From contig NZ_JACHXJ010000002.1 in NCBI RefSeq assembly GCF_014192015.1, positions 1,240,001-1,304,000 of the forward strand: 64,000 nucleotides of DNA, in the 5' to 3' direction. The notes below the pieces were generated by a model, which was given only the letters and a program-made list of their open reading frames with translations, was not told the DNA's origin and did no database searches. Source of the DNA: Paenibacillus rhizosphaerae. Lineage in GTDB: Bacteria; Bacillota; Bacilli; Paenibacillales; Paenibacillaceae. Shown here piece by piece: positions 25,154 through 34,310 of this stretch (position 1 is the first letter of the stretch; every line of letters begins with the position of its first letter). The position numbers were made by a program, and so were the translations under genes.

Positions 25154-26053
25154 ATGTCATTACAGGTCCGTTCATATTGTGCTGAATTAGAGGAAACCGT
25201 TAAAAATTTGAGTCACAAAGCATGGATACTTTTTAAGTACAATAAAGATTACGATCATCAGAGGATGAGTTGTGTATTTAACGAGGACGAAAATTTAATT
25301 TCTGTGGGATACTTACGACATGGAATTGCTGATGATTATGATGTTTTCGAAGTCGAAATGCCCACGAATGAATTAGCTTTCAACCGCATGGATGAAGTGA
25401 GAAGGGCTCTTTACCCTACTTTTATAGATACCTGTCAAAATCTGCGTAATCCAAACAAGAAAACAAAGCTGGTTGCTTGGAAGGACTTCTATGGCAACAG
25501 AGAGTTTTACGAGGAAAAGGGTTTTAGCCCTTATCAAACATATTATAAAGCGCAGCGTTCACTTGAAGAACCTATACCTGAAGTCAGAACGCCTGTTGGA
25601 GTTAATGTCAAATACCACCCGATGGAATCCAGAGAGGAAAGAATCCAATATACCGAATTGGAAAATCAATTTTATCAAGGTGTTGTATACCGAAGTGTAA
25701 ATATGTTGGAATGGATGATGGGTGGCCCTGAGTTACATACCATTTCTGCATTTGATGGTGATAAACTTGTTGGCAGCGTTATGTGTTGGCAAACCGGAGC
25801 AGTTGAGAGGTTATTCGTCATTCCTCAATGGCGTAATAAAGGGCTGGGTAGGTTCCTCATAACAAAGGGATTTGAGTATCACATGAAGAACGGTCGAAAC
25901 GAAGTTGAGACGCTGGTTAATGAACAGAATGCGGAAGCTGTGTCGTTGTTAGAGTCAATGGGGTATAACTTTGCTGTAAAATTAAAACTTATGTCAAAAG
26001 ATATTAAGAAAAAAGATCCGAAGCCTCCCCCCGGGAATATTCAAATGACTTAA
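25154..26053 (+). CDS. GNAT family N-acetyltransferase
   Basis: ATG 25154 has AGGGAGGT eight bases upstream; the open frame to 25112 lacks a ribosome site. The 299-residue protein has an N-terminal half with weak acetyltransferase character (SHKAWILFKYNKDYDHQ). The clear GNAT core lies at about residues 210-280: strand 4 LFVIPQWR, the acetyl-CoA loop NKGLGRFL and the C-terminal strand VSLLESMGY. It may be a tandem GNAT with one degenerate copy. The acceptor substrate is unknown. Confidence 0.85.
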   Translation: MSLQVRSYCAELEETVKNLSHKAWILFKYNKDYDHQRMSCVFNEDENLISVGYLRHGIADDYDVFEVEMPTNELAFNRMDEVRRALYPTFIDTCQNLRNPNKKTKLVAWKDFYGNREFYEEKGFSPYQTYYKAQRSLEEPIPEVRTPVGVNVKYHPMESREERIQYTELENQFYQGVVYRSVNMLEWMMGGPELHTISAFDGDKLVGSVMCWQTGAVERLFVIPQWRNKGLGRFLITKGFEYHMKNGRNEVETLVNEQNAEAVSLLESMGYNFAVKLKLMSKDIKKKDPKPPPGNIQMT

Positions 26054-26179
26054 GGGGATACTGGAAATAGGTAGGAGATCATTCATTTGGTCGATTATGA
26101 TCATAGAAACACGCGCATTGATCTCCAATCCATGAAACCCTAGTATAAGCTTAACGACATAAATAGGGGGCGCTTAGCG

Positions 26180-26818
26180 ATGTCAATGTCAATCGCGGAT
26201 ATTCAAATACCTGATAGCAAACTGGCCAAGGAAGCGGCCGAATTATTGCGGGAACATGGCGATGATTTGCTGTGGAACCATTCGAACCGGGTGTTTCTTT
26301 TCGCGGCCATCAGAGGTAAACAGAATCAATTGAAGTATGATCCAGAATTACTGTATATCAGTTCTCTTTTCCACGACTTAGGCCTGACGCCTTCATTCCG
26401 CAGTCCAGACAAGCGGTTTGAAGTCGACGGCGCGAATGCCGCTCGGGATTTCCTGCAAAGCCGCGGCGTCCCGGAAGAATCCATCCGGCTGGTATGGGAT
26501 GCCGTTGCCCTGCATACCACGATGGGGATCGTCGAATATAAAGAAACCGAAGCGGCCCTGATGAATTTTGGCGTCGGTTACGACGTCGTGGGGAAAAACT
26601 TCGAGCTGATCTCGGAAGAAGTTCGCCGGCAAATCGTTGATGCTTTCCCGCGCAACCGGTTTAAGCACAACATTCTGCGCGCCTTCTTGGAAGGCTTTAA
26701 GCATAAACCGGAAACGACCTACGGCACGATTAACGCCGATATATGCGAGCTGTTTCTGCCGGGCTATAAACGGCCCAACTTTTGCAATCACGTGCTTCAT
26801 TCCAGATGGGAAGAGTAA
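26180..26818 (+). CDS. HD-domain phosphohydrolase-like protein
   Basis: The HD metal site is visible as H34 (WNHSNRV), H65-D66 (LFHDLG) and H112 (ALHTT), the order expected for a mononuclear HD domain. AGGGGG lies upstream of ATG 26180. The 212-residue length fits the YedJ/cyanamide-hydratase-like branch, whose members act on nucleotides or small nitriles. No neighbour indicates a substrate. The gene is monocistronic with a family terminator behind it. Confidence 0.85.
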   Translation: MSMSIADIQIPDSKLAKEAAELLREHGDDLLWNHSNRVFLFAAIRGKQNQLKYDPELLYISSLFHDLGLTPSFRSPDKRFEVDGANAARDFLQSRGVPEESIRLVWDAVALHTTMGIVEYKETEAALMNFGVGYDVVGKNFELISEEVRRQIVDAFPRNRFKHNILRAFLEGFKHKPETTYGTINADICELFLPGYKRPNFCNHVLHSRWEE

Positions 26819-26860
26819 GTCCGCATCGTGAACACCTAGTCAAGAACATACACACATCAT

Positions 26861-26884
26861 AGCCGCGTAATTGCGGCTTTTTTG
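26861..26884 (+). terminator. GCCGC-family terminator repeat
   Basis: AGCCGCGTAATTGCGGCTTT stem and T run, followed by GTGTTTTAAC as in other copies. Confidence 0.8.
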
Positions 26885-26954
26885 TGTTTTAACTGCAACA
26901 AAATGGAAATTTTTAACGTCTAAGCAGTGATGATTACGACAGGAGGAGCCGAAA

Positions 26955-27497
26955 ATGAAGAGGAGTGTCATGCTGCTCGTTTTGATTCTTGCCTATATGA
27001 GCTTATTTGGTTGTTCCAGCACATTAACAAACGGTAAGGATGTAGTCGTTGAAAAACAATCACCAAGCAGGAAACCCGAGAGCGAGCCAGTGAGAAAACC
27101 AGATTTAAAGAAACCTCCTGAGGCTGATATTTTGATAGGTGAAGGGGTATATCCGACTAAACTCGGCACATATTGCTGGACCTCAACCAATCAAAGTATA
27201 TGTGTGGATACCGTTGGACCCGTTGAACTTTTAAAAGACGAAGTTCCTGTTTCTGTACAGCCCGGTGAAGTTGTGAAGTTAGTCATGAATGTTGAGCCGA
27301 AACCCAACAAATATCACGTCACACAAATGACGGCGGAGGGTACTCCAAAAGAGGTTTCCGTCATAGAAAATAGTTTTCGTGCTCCCACAGACAAAGGGAC
27401 TTATTATTACGCTTACGGCGTATGGTGGATGGACGAACATAAAGAAAATCAATCGAATGGTGACGCTTTTTATTGTTTTGTCTTAAAAGTCATTTAA
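26955..27497 (+). CDS. Lipoprotein of unknown function
   Basis: The signal peptide MKRSVMLLVLILAYMSLFGC ends in a lipobox with lipidated C20. A basic, Pro-rich linker (SPSRKPESEPVRKPDLKKPP) leads to a roughly 120-residue domain rich in beta strands with an Ig-like rhythm, including GTYCWTSTNQSICVDTVGP and a terminal YYAYGVWWMDEH. AGGAGG precedes the ATG. I recognise no catalytic motif. It is probably a surface-anchored protein, and its neighbours give no hint of function. Confidence 0.8.
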   Translation: MKRSVMLLVLILAYMSLFGCSSTLTNGKDVVVEKQSPSRKPESEPVRKPDLKKPPEADILIGEGVYPTKLGTYCWTSTNQSICVDTVGPVELLKDEVPVSVQPGEVVKLVMNVEPKPNKYHVTQMTAEGTPKEVSVIENSFRAPTDKGTYYYAYGVWWMDEHKENQSNGDAFYCFVLKVI

Positions 27498-27563
27498 AGT
27501 AACAAGAGACGATAGTGATCTGTGTTAAGACGCATTAAGTATGAAGCATTGAGGAGAGAGCAA

Positions 27564-28100
27564 ATGAATATGAAACTGATGGATATTTTTCGTATGCAAT
27601 TTGACTTTGTTTGGGATACGGAAACCTGGTTTTTACCTTTAGAATTTGCTCTTGCCGGTTTAAATTCAACAAAGGCAAGCTGGCAGCCCCCTGGAGGAGG
27701 GAATACCATCTGGCAAACGGTAAACCATCTAAATTATTACAACGCCCTGCTTGTCAGACAACTCAATGACACAACGCCTGGAACAGAGGCATCTAATAAC
27801 AAGCCTACATATGGAGATATCGGAGAACCCCCTAATTCTAAATGGGAGGCCGTTTTGGCAGGGAATACATTTGGAGAGATCGGGAACCCGGCAGATTCTG
27901 ACAAGTGGAAGGCTACCGTGGCAGAAACCCGCCTGATTTGTGAAGAGTTGCGTCAATCCCTGGCACAAATGAATGACAGTCAGCTGGATGAGGAGCAGGT
28001 TGGGAGGCTGGCTCGTCAAATGCTGCATAACGTATACCATATCGGACAAATCGTATTTATTCGCAAGCAACAAGGCTCTTGGCCACAGGAGCGAGAATAA
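27564..28100 (+). CDS. DinB family protein
   Basis: ATG 27564 follows GAGGAGAG; the open frame begins at 27522 without such a site. The 178-residue protein is a four-helix bundle with the DinB metal His pattern: NHLNYYNALLV in helix 2 and MLHNVYHIGQIVFIRKQQGSW near the C terminus. DinB-fold proteins include bacillithiol-dependent transferases and damage-induced proteins of unknown role. It ends at a perfect terminator and is not linked to a regulator. Confidence 0.88.
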   Translation: MNMKLMDIFRMQFDFVWDTETWFLPLEFALAGLNSTKASWQPPGGGNTIWQTVNHLNYYNALLVRQLNDTTPGTEASNNKPTYGDIGEPPNSKWEAVLAGNTFGEIGNPADSDKWKATVAETRLICEELRQSLAQMNDSQLDEEQVGRLARQMLHNVYHIGQIVFIRKQQGSWPQERE

Positions 28101-28140
28101 CTTGTAATATTCGCTAAGGGCACTTTAATGAAGTACCAAA

Positions 28141-28177
28141 GCCTAATTTCTCACCTACTACCGAGAAATTAGGCTTT
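28141..28177 (+). terminator. Intrinsic terminator
   Basis: Perfect 12-bp stem GCCTAATTTCTC/GAGAAATTAGGC followed by TTTTT. Confidence 0.92.
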
Positions 28178-28406
28178 TTCACGCTTAATAGCCATCTATG
28201 GTGAATAACAAGATGAAAAATAGGATGGTTTAAAGAAGCTGTCAGTATTTCCGATGATAATACCTATGGTAACTATAGAATAGGCCTCTTGACTTTAGTA
28301 CAAAGCGATTCACATGGCGGATTTCCAGACAGGGCATGAAGGAAATGAAACGCGATATTCTTTTCATGGAGCATGATTTGAGAGAAGAGATGGGTTGAGA
28401 GCGATA

Positions 28407-29621
28407 CTATGGATTTATGCTCCGAGTTAACGGATCAGTAGACGCTGATGACGAATTTTTATTCAACTTTCTTACCGAGACGAAGCTGCTTGCAAGCAGC
28501 ACGAATGCACCAAATAGATAAGGCAAGTCAATATGGATTTCATACAAAATACCTGCGAGTAACGGCCCAAAGATCGTACCAAGGCTCGTATAGGCATTAT
28601 TCATGCCTGCCACGAATCCTTGTTCCTCTCCAGCTTCTTTGGACAGGAGTGTATTGATGGTTGGGCGTAATATATTATTGAATGAAAAAAATAGCATTGT
28701 GATGATCATGACATAGTAGTAATTTCCTGAGAAAAGCAACGATGCGAGCGTGAGAGCGGATAGCAAAAGCATGGCGACGATCACCCGCTTTTCCCCGAAC
28801 CGGCGGGTGATCCAGTCGGTCAGGAGCACTTGGTTCAGCGTCCCGATTAAAGAACACACGGTAAGCAAAAGGGCGATTTGCTGCGTGGTGAAGCCGTAAC
28901 CTTGAACCACAAAAAGTGGGAAAATGGCTTCAAAATGCGTTAAACCAAACGTCATGGCGAATACAATCAGCAGTAAGATAAAATAACGAGATCTTACGGA
29001 AAGACCAATTTGACGAAAAATATGGTCTTTCTTGTCCTGCACAGACTGACGAAGCCGGCGGATATCAGGCGACAGCGGTTCGGGGAGCATCCACATACTG
29101 CATATCATTGCCAGCAGTCCAACGGATGCGGAAGCGAAGAAAGGCATTTTGATACCCCACTCCGCAAGCAATCCTCCTACACCCGGCCCGATAATAAACC
29201 CGGAGGTCATCGATGCGCCTAACCACGACATGGCCTTGCTGCGCCGGGCATCCTCTGTAATATCCGCAACATAAGCAATAATCGCAGGGACCAGGGCGGC
29301 TGACCCTATTCCGCCGACCAGTCTCGATACGAATAATAAAGTTAAATCGCCTGCAAACGCCGCCAGTAAGTTAGAAAGTGCAAATAAAATCAAACCGGTG
29401 ATGATCATCGGTTTACGACCGTATCGGTCGGATAAATTTCCTGCAAAGGGTGAGAAAAGAAATTGCGTCAAACCGAAGCAGGAGACGAGATAGCCTGCGG
29501 CCTGGCCGCCCGCTGAAAACATCTCGAGCAGTTCCGGCACAATCGGAATGACGAGACCCATGCTAAGATTGGCGAGAAACATATTCAAAAGAAGTAATGG
29601 AAACGCGGACCTTCGTAACAT
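28407..29621 (-). CDS. MFS multidrug-type transporter, DHA1
   Basis: ATG 29621 is preceded by AGGAG; the frame is open to 29642 but without a ribosome site. Twelve membrane helices are predicted in 404 residues. Motif A is intact in the loop after helix 2 (GNLSDRYGRKP), and helix 5 carries the antiporter motif C (SGFIIGPGVGGLLAEWG). These features place it with the NorA/Blt/TetA drug:H+ antiporters. It is a single gene facing the GNAT gene across a 282-base A+T-rich gap. The substrate is unknown. Confidence 0.9.
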   Translation of the reverse strand: MLRRSAFPLLLLNMFLANLSMGLVIPIVPELLEMFSAGGQAAGYLVSCFGLTQFLFSPFAGNLSDRYGRKPMIITGLILFALSNLLAAFAGDLTLLFVSRLVGGIGSAALVPAIIAYVADITEDARRSKAMSWLGASMTSGFIIGPGVGGLLAEWGIKMPFFASASVGLLAMICSMWMLPEPLSPDIRRLRQSVQDKKDHIFRQIGLSVRSRYFILLLIVFAMTFGLTHFEAIFPLFVVQGYGFTTQQIALLLTVCSLIGTLNQVLLTDWITRRFGEKRVIVAMLLLSALTLASLLFSGNYYYVMIITMLFFSFNNILRPTINTLLSKEAGEEQGFVAGMNNAYTSLGTIFGPLLAGILYEIHIDLPYLFGAFVLLASSFVSVRKLNKNSSSASTDPLTRSINP

Positions 29622-29903
29622 CAATGATCTCCTCTGTACCAAAAAATCGATTTCTTTTCATTTATGTTAGCATGCGTCAGTCCGCTTGAATAATATGAAT
29701 AATATTTGCGATAGGAATCATTTTTATATAGATGGACATTTGAGTTCTGGTCTGTGGATTTGGCGCTTTTGAAACGGGAGAGTTTGCGTAATAGCGATGA
29801 TCTTTGATAGTATGGGAATGTGTGTTCTGGTATAATTGGACTTTGAATAGTAAACCTCGATCTTTATAATTGGGTCGGAAATATAAACAGTGGGGTGAGT
29901 GAC

Positions 29904-30431
29904 ATGACGGAACAAAGGAATACGCCAGAGGTCATCATTAAGCTTTGGGACGAAGGGGATCTAGATTTGCTTCGCCAATTAAATTCGCCTGAGATGACAG
30001 TGCACTTTGGGGGGCCGGAAACTGAGGAAAAAATCCTTACTCGTCATAAGCGTTACTATGAAATTGCCCAGAAAGGAACAGGGCGAATGTTTAAGATTCT
30101 TTTGCTTCCGCATTTTGAAGTCGTTGGTAGTGTAGGCTATTGGGATCAGACCTGGCAAGGAGAATCTATTTATGAGATAGGCTGGAGTGTTTTGCCGGCA
30201 TTTCAAGGCAGGGGGATAGCTACTGAAGCAACAGCGAAGGCCATAGCTTCTATCAAATCTGAAAAGAAACATAAATTCATTCACGCCTTTCCTAAAATCA
30301 ACAATCCCGGTTCAAACGCCATTTGTCGCAAGCTCGGCTTCTCATTTATGGATGAGTGTGATTTTGAATACCCCATTGGAACGATTATTCGATGTAATGA
30401 CTGGAGATTAACTGTCGGGGAGAATGAATAA
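29904..30431 (+). CDS. GNAT family N-acetyltransferase
   Basis: ATG 29904 is six bases after GGGGTGA; GTG 29895 overlaps that site. The 175-residue protein has the RimJ/RimL-type GNAT layout: strands with IYEIGWSVLPAF, the acetyl-CoA loop QGRGIATEATAKAI and FPKINNPGSNAICRKLGF at the C terminus. This branch usually acetylates small-molecule amines or protein N termini. The gene is monocistronic. Confidence 0.88.
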   Translation: MTEQRNTPEVIIKLWDEGDLDLLRQLNSPEMTVHFGGPETEEKILTRHKRYYEIAQKGTGRMFKILLLPHFEVVGSVGYWDQTWQGESIYEIGWSVLPAFQGRGIATEATAKAIASIKSEKKHKFIHAFPKINNPGSNAICRKLGFSFMDECDFEYPIGTIIRCNDWRLTVGENE

Positions 30432-30545
30432 TAAATTCGTCTTGAACAGCTTATAACCGATGGAATCTTTCAATGTTCTGGGCTGGAACTGCATAAGAAA
30501 ATGGTTGAGTATATACATAAGTAATACTTTTACGGCAGCGTTTTA

Positions 30546-30571
30546 AGCCCGGTAATAAACTGGGCTATTTT
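30546..30571 (+). terminator. Intrinsic terminator
   Basis: AGCCCGG/CTGGGCT stem (one G-U) followed by ATTTTC. It ends the GNAT transcript. Between here and 30732 only a C+G-rich hairpin at 30663-30685 is visible. Confidence 0.55.
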
Positions 30572-30732
30572 CTGCATGCATTGTCCTATAGCTTCTTTAT
30601 ATTGCAGAATTAGACTACGATAATAAGATGTGCCCGGTGTTAATAAGGTTACATTCCCATTTCCCGCCGACCCTCGTGCGGCGGGCGGTCAAACGATTTC
30701 GGCCATGAGTCGTACCGGAAAAAGAAACATGA

Positions 30733-31038
30733 ATATATTATAATGTAAGAAACAGCATCGCAGCTGCTGTACCGAAAGAAGACAACGCGACCTCGGATGA
30801 TCAGGACACCGTTCAAATTTGTATCGAAAATAAAGGAGCCTTCATTCCGGACGAGCAGCTTGAGAAGATCTGGGACCGATTTTATCGGGGCGAATCTTCC
30901 CGACAACGGTTAACCGGAGGTACCGGGCTCGGTCTAGCCATTGCCAAAAAGATTCTGGAAATGCATGGGGTACCTTTTGGGGTAACCAATACATCGGATG
31001 GAGTCATGGTCCAATTTCGTTTGAATAAAAAAGCTTAA
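30733..31038 (+). pseudogene. Sensor histidine kinase remnant (ATPase domain only)
   Basis: A stop-free stretch of 101 codons without a usable start encodes the end of a HATPase domain. It contains a degraded N box (NVRNSIAAA), the F box IWDRFYRGESS and the G2 box GGTGLGLAIAKKILEMHG, then a normal C terminus. The sensor, dimerisation and phospho-acceptor regions are absent, and a TGA at 30730 closes the frame upstream. It resembles VanS-type kinases. It is almost certainly the 3' scar of a deleted two-component system. Confidence 0.82.
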
Positions 31039-31108
31039 CAGGCCGCGGCAAGACCGAGCAAAACTATCGAATGAAGCGAATACGGATAGCCTTTACTGAA
31101 AATATAAA

Positions 31109-31152
31109 GGGTGTCCCAAGCCGATTAAGGACTTGGAACACCCTCCTTTTTT
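31109..31152. terminator. Bidirectional terminator
   Basis: GGGTGTCCCAAG/CTTGGAACACCC stem with A-rich left and T-rich right flanks. It lies exactly at the 3' end of the minus-strand NAD-binding gene and behind the kinase remnant. Confidence 0.8.
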
Positions 31153-31999
31153 ATGCAAAATAATGCCCTTCTTCGAGATCTGCGATAAGTCCGGACTGCA
31201 TCGGTTTCCACCCTAGGAGCTCCCGTGTTGCGAGACTCGCTTGCGCTGTGTTGTATAAGTTTGTAATGTCGAGGGCCGCAATGGTGCCGAGAAAGCCAAA
31301 ATGGGCGGCAGCTACTGCAGGTGTTATGCTGATCGCCGGCACGTTCAATTGCCGTCCGATGACCTCGGCGATCTCGCGGAGCGGAATGCCTTCATCGCCG
31401 GCGCCAAGCAGCCGTGAGCCCGCCGGGGCGGATTCCAGCGCCAGACGGTACAGAACAGCCGCATCCAGACGATGAACCGCCGGCCAGCGGTTCGTTCCGT
31501 CACCGATGTAGGCGGCGAAGCCCTTCGCCCGGGCGATGTTGATCATCATGGGCACAAAGCCCTTATCGCCTTCGCCGTGCACGGACGGTGCAAGCGAGAC
31601 GATCGAAGCCCGGATACCCCGCTCCGTCATGGCGAGCACGGCTTGATCCACGGCATGCCCATTGGCGTGTGCCGTGGTAATGAACGGTTTACCGGAGCCT
31701 TCGAGCGCCGCTCCCATGACTTGGACGGCCCGCAAGTCCAGAGCCAGCGCACCTTCAAAGTCGGAAAAGTCGTTGGTGAACGCCAGATGAATCACGCCGT
31801 CCGCAGCTGCGGCGGCGCTGCTCAGAATGTCGGCATCGCCCAGCGTACCGTACAGCGGTTCGGCTCCAGCCGCCTGTAATCCCGCGGCTTTCTCTTCCGA
31901 ACGGCAAAGACCCGACACGGTATGTCCCGCGCCGATCAGTTCCCGGACGACCGCGGAACCGACAAAACCGGTTGCTCCTGTAACAAAAACATGCATCAT
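31151..31999 (-). CDS. NAD(P)-binding SDR (extended/atypical)
   Basis: ATG 31999 (or 31996) follows AAGGAGG by six bases; the frame opens at 32014. The Rossmann motif GATGFVGSAVV lies at the N terminus, HLAFTNDFSDF follows in the nucleotide-binding half, and a substrate-binding C-terminal half is present. The classical YxxxK is not obvious, so it belongs with NmrA/atypical SDRs that may bind NAD(P) as a sensor or reduce a small substrate. It is divergent from the MerR gene 91 bases away, which probably controls it. Confidence 0.87.
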   Translation of the reverse strand: MMHVFVTGATGFVGSAVVRELIGAGHTVSGLCRSEEKAAGLQAAGAEPLYGTLGDADILSSAAAAADGVIHLAFTNDFSDFEGALALDLRAVQVMGAALEGSGKPFITTAHANGHAVDQAVLAMTERGIRASIVSLAPSVHGEGDKGFVPMMINIARAKGFAAYIGDGTNRWPAVHRLDAAVLYRLALESAPAGSRLLGAGDEGIPLREIAEVIGRQLNVPAISITPAVAAAHFGFLGTIAALDITNLYNTAQASLATRELLGWKPMQSGLIADLEEGHYFA

Positions 32000-32017
32000 G
32001 ATATCCTCCTTCATGAG

Positions 32018-32047
32018 TTGACTGCTTGAACATATTAAGCATAAACT
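32018..32047 (+). promoter_or_regulatory. Putative promoter in the merR/SDR divergent gap
   Basis: TTGACT and TAAACT are 18 bases apart on the plus strand, ahead of the MerR gene. The spacing is between the normal 17 and the 19 typical of MerR-activated promoters. Confidence 0.4.
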
Positions 32048-32090
32048 ATGAAGTGAACTCTAGGGCAAGCGGCCCAAAGGAGAAATGTGA

Positions 32091-32504
32091 ATGAAAATTC
32101 AGGAGCTGGCGGACAAGATGGGTTTAACGATTCATACGATCCGCTTTTATGAAAAGGAAGGCCTGCTGGATGATCGCCATGTCCGGAGAGAACGCAACAA
32201 TTACCGTAACTATTCAGATAAGGCTGTCGAGCGGTTGAAGCTCATCAAGAAGTTCCAGTCCATCGGCTGTTCGCTGGCTGAACTGAAGGGCGTCCTGCAG
32301 GACCACGACGCCAATACGCACACGAACCAGCAGATTATAGATTGGATCCGGAGCAAGAAAAAGGAGATCGAAAGCAAGAAGGAAGAATACGACCAAATAC
32401 TGGACACCCTTAACAAAATGCTGGAGTATCGGACTCTACTTATGGACGATCCGCAAAAAGCACAAGAGATGCTCAAGGCTTGGCATGCCGGCTCTTCCGA
32501 TTGA
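32091..32504 (+). CDS. MerR family transcriptional regulator
   Basis: The N-terminal winged helix is canonical (MKIQELADKMGLTIHTIRFY, then EKEGLL), followed by the second helix pair (YSDKAVERLKLIKKFQSIGC) and a long dimerisation coiled coil at residues 80-118 (RSKKKEIESKKEEYDQIL). There are no Cys pairs for metal binding, so the signal is probably organic or redox. AAAGGAG lies upstream. It is head-to-head with the NAD-binding gene. Confidence 0.9.
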   Translation: MKIQELADKMGLTIHTIRFYEKEGLLDDRHVRRERNNYRNYSDKAVERLKLIKKFQSIGCSLAELKGVLQDHDANTHTNQQIIDWIRSKKKEIESKKEEYDQILDTLNKMLEYRTLLMDDPQKAQEMLKAWHAGSSD

Positions 32505-32535
32505 GCTGCTGGCAAGTTTCCTTTCGGTGGGGCAT

Positions 32536-33447
32536 TTAGGAATATTGATTAACCATTTCAAGTAAATAATTTCGGAATTCTTCAACGTATGATTGAGGCT
32601 CTATGATTTTAAGATTTGTGCCGAAGCTTGCTAAAAATTGAAATCCGATCATGTTCTGAGGAACGTGGATTGTTGCCAGGAATAGTTCAGAACTATAGTT
32701 TTCAATACTCTTACGGCCATACCTTTCAATGAATGGGTCCTTTATGCTGGGCGAAATTAACGCTTTTACAGCGACTACTTCCGGTTGATAACTCGCCTCA
32801 TGTTTTTCTTCTAACAAATAATCTCTAGGGTTGAATGTTTTTTCATCCACATGAAGATGGTCGATCCGAGATAATTTAAATGTTCTACATCTCCTACGAT
32901 GTAAACAGAATCCTTTCAAATACCAACTTGTTTCGCTAAAATGAAGCTGGTATGGCTCGACCATCCTTTTCGTATTCACGCCATTTTTATCGATATAATC
33001 AAATGAAATCAACCTTCTTGCTAATATTGCTTCTTGGCACTGCTTCAAGGTTTGCCGAATTTCAGACCGGCCCTCCCAATCATAAAAAGACAGTCGGATT
33101 GAACTTTTCGGAGCCAATGGGCTAACCATGGCTTCTATTTTTTTTATGGTCACTTCAACGTCTTCGCTGATCAGAATTTGTTCCAATCCGCTGAGTGCCG
33201 TTAATATATTCTCCAGGTCGGCGCTGCTCAAAAGGCGTTTATCAACCTTGTATTCGTCCATAATACCGTAGCCGCCATGAACTCCGTTGACCGAATAGAT
33301 GGGGATGTTGGATACACTCAGTGTTTCCATATCACGAAGAATCGTTCTTTTGGTAACGTTAAATAATTGTGCGAATTCTGTGGTTGAAACAACATCCTTT
33401 TTCAGCAGGATCATGATGATGGATATTAATCTCTCAACCTTTTCCAT
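32536..33447 (-). CDS. YafY-type regulator: HTH plus WYL domain
   Basis: The 303-residue protein opens with a DeoR-like HTH (VVSTTEFAQLFNVTKRTILR, then DMETL). A WYL domain follows at about residues 140-215 (AILARRLISFDYID and SWYLKGFCLHRRRCRTFKLS), then a WCX C-terminal extension. WYL domains bind small or nucleic-acid ligands and control the paired gene. It is divergent from a VOC-family gene, and a TGACA-N6-TGTCA palindrome lies in the 98-base gap. AAGGAG precedes the ATG. Confidence 0.9.
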   Translation of the reverse strand: MEKVERLISIIMILLKKDVVSTTEFAQLFNVTKRTILRDMETLSVSNIPIYSVNGVHGGYGIMDEYKVDKRLLSSADLENILTALSGLEQILISEDVEVTIKKIEAMVSPLAPKSSIRLSFYDWEGRSEIRQTLKQCQEAILARRLISFDYIDKNGVNTKRMVEPYQLHFSETSWYLKGFCLHRRRCRTFKLSRIDHLHVDEKTFNPRDYLLEEKHEASYQPEVVAVKALISPSIKDPFIERYGRKSIENYSSELFLATIHVPQNMIGFQFLASFGTNLKIIEPQSYVEEFRNYLLEMVNQYS

Positions 33448-33483
33448 AGGTACTCCTTCTTTTTATGTACTTTTTTATAAATG

Positions 33484-33501
33484 GTGACATACAGCTGTCA
33501 C
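33484..33501 (+). promoter_or_regulatory. Palindromic operator of the WYL regulator
   Basis: GTGACA-N6-TGTCAC lies in the divergent gap; the central 16 bases TGACATACAGCTGTCA resemble the site at 22867. A -10-like TATACT lies at 33513-33518. Confidence 0.65.
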
Positions 33502-33545
33502 CTCTTATTCATTATACTACAGTTATTCCAAGAAGGAGGTTTTAC

Positions 33546-34013
33546 ATGATGTCAGCTGTTGTCTATTTAAACTTTGATGGGGTTGCAGAACAAGCGATTG
33601 ATTTCTATGCGGAGGCTTTAAACGCAACTGAAGTAAAAAAGGTGAAATTTAAGGATTTCCCGCAAGATCCAAACTATCCAATGCCGGAAAATGAGCTGAA
33701 TATGGTCATGGAGTCATCAATAGAATTTGCAGGCGGAAGAATCATGATGTCGGATATTTTGCCTTCGATGAAGAATGTAACGGGCGAGGTCGTTAAAGGC
33801 AATCATATACTGATTAGTCTCGTTAATGAGGATCAACAGACATTGGAAAATTACTTTTCTAATTTGTCTGAGGGCGGCTATGTCATCATGCCATTATCCA
33901 ATACACCTTGGTCTTCGTGCTTTGGAATGCTGGTTGATCAATTCGGCGTTTCCTGGAAATTCAATCGAGACGCAGACCAGTTTCTGGATAACGTCATTTC
34001 TAACAAACAGTAA
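33546..34013 (+). CDS. VOC family protein (PhnB/YjdN-like)
   Basis: ATG 33546 (or 33549) follows AAGGAGG. The 155-residue protein has the glyoxalase/bleomycin-resistance fold in its PhnB-like form: YLNFDGVAEQAIDFYAEAL at the start and CFGMLVDQFGVSWKFNRD at the end. The His/Glu metal residues are incomplete, so catalysis is uncertain; many PhnB-like proteins bind ligands without metal chemistry. It is the evident target of the divergent WYL regulator. Confidence 0.9.
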   Translation: MMSAVVYLNFDGVAEQAIDFYAEALNATEVKKVKFKDFPQDPNYPMPENELNMVMESSIEFAGGRIMMSDILPSMKNVTGEVVKGNHILISLVNEDQQTLENYFSNLSEGGYVIMPLSNTPWSSCFGMLVDQFGVSWKFNRDADQFLDNVISNKQ

Positions 34014-34019
34014 TTCATT

Positions 34020-34052
34020 GAAAAATGGTCTTTCACTGGAAAGGCCATTTTT
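34020..34052 (+). terminator. Intrinsic terminator
   Basis: AAAAATGGTCTTTC/GAAAGGCCATTTTT stem with one G-U pair and a T-rich end. The gap 34053-34310 has only scraps of open frame. Confidence 0.75.
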
Positions 34053-34310
34053 AAGATTGCATCTAGAAAGGGAAATGAAACCCATCCCTGATATGTTGTT
34101 GTATTTGGATGCGGTTGAAGAAGTAATTATCAGCCGGCATGATTTAAGAGTAGATTAGACAAATTCATAACAAACACGAGGGAAAACAAAATGTACGGTG
34201 AACGGCATGATCAAGGTCGTCTATTAGATTATGAAATGGTCAAGAACGGATTAGGGCATCCATAGTGGACACCCTTGTTCCGGTGTACATAACCAATCAG
34301 TATTTAAGCG

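Noticed and set aside
34191..34265. 24-codon frame MYGERHDQGRLLDYEMVKNG
   Set aside because: A faint likeness to nuclease C-terminal segments, but too short to support.
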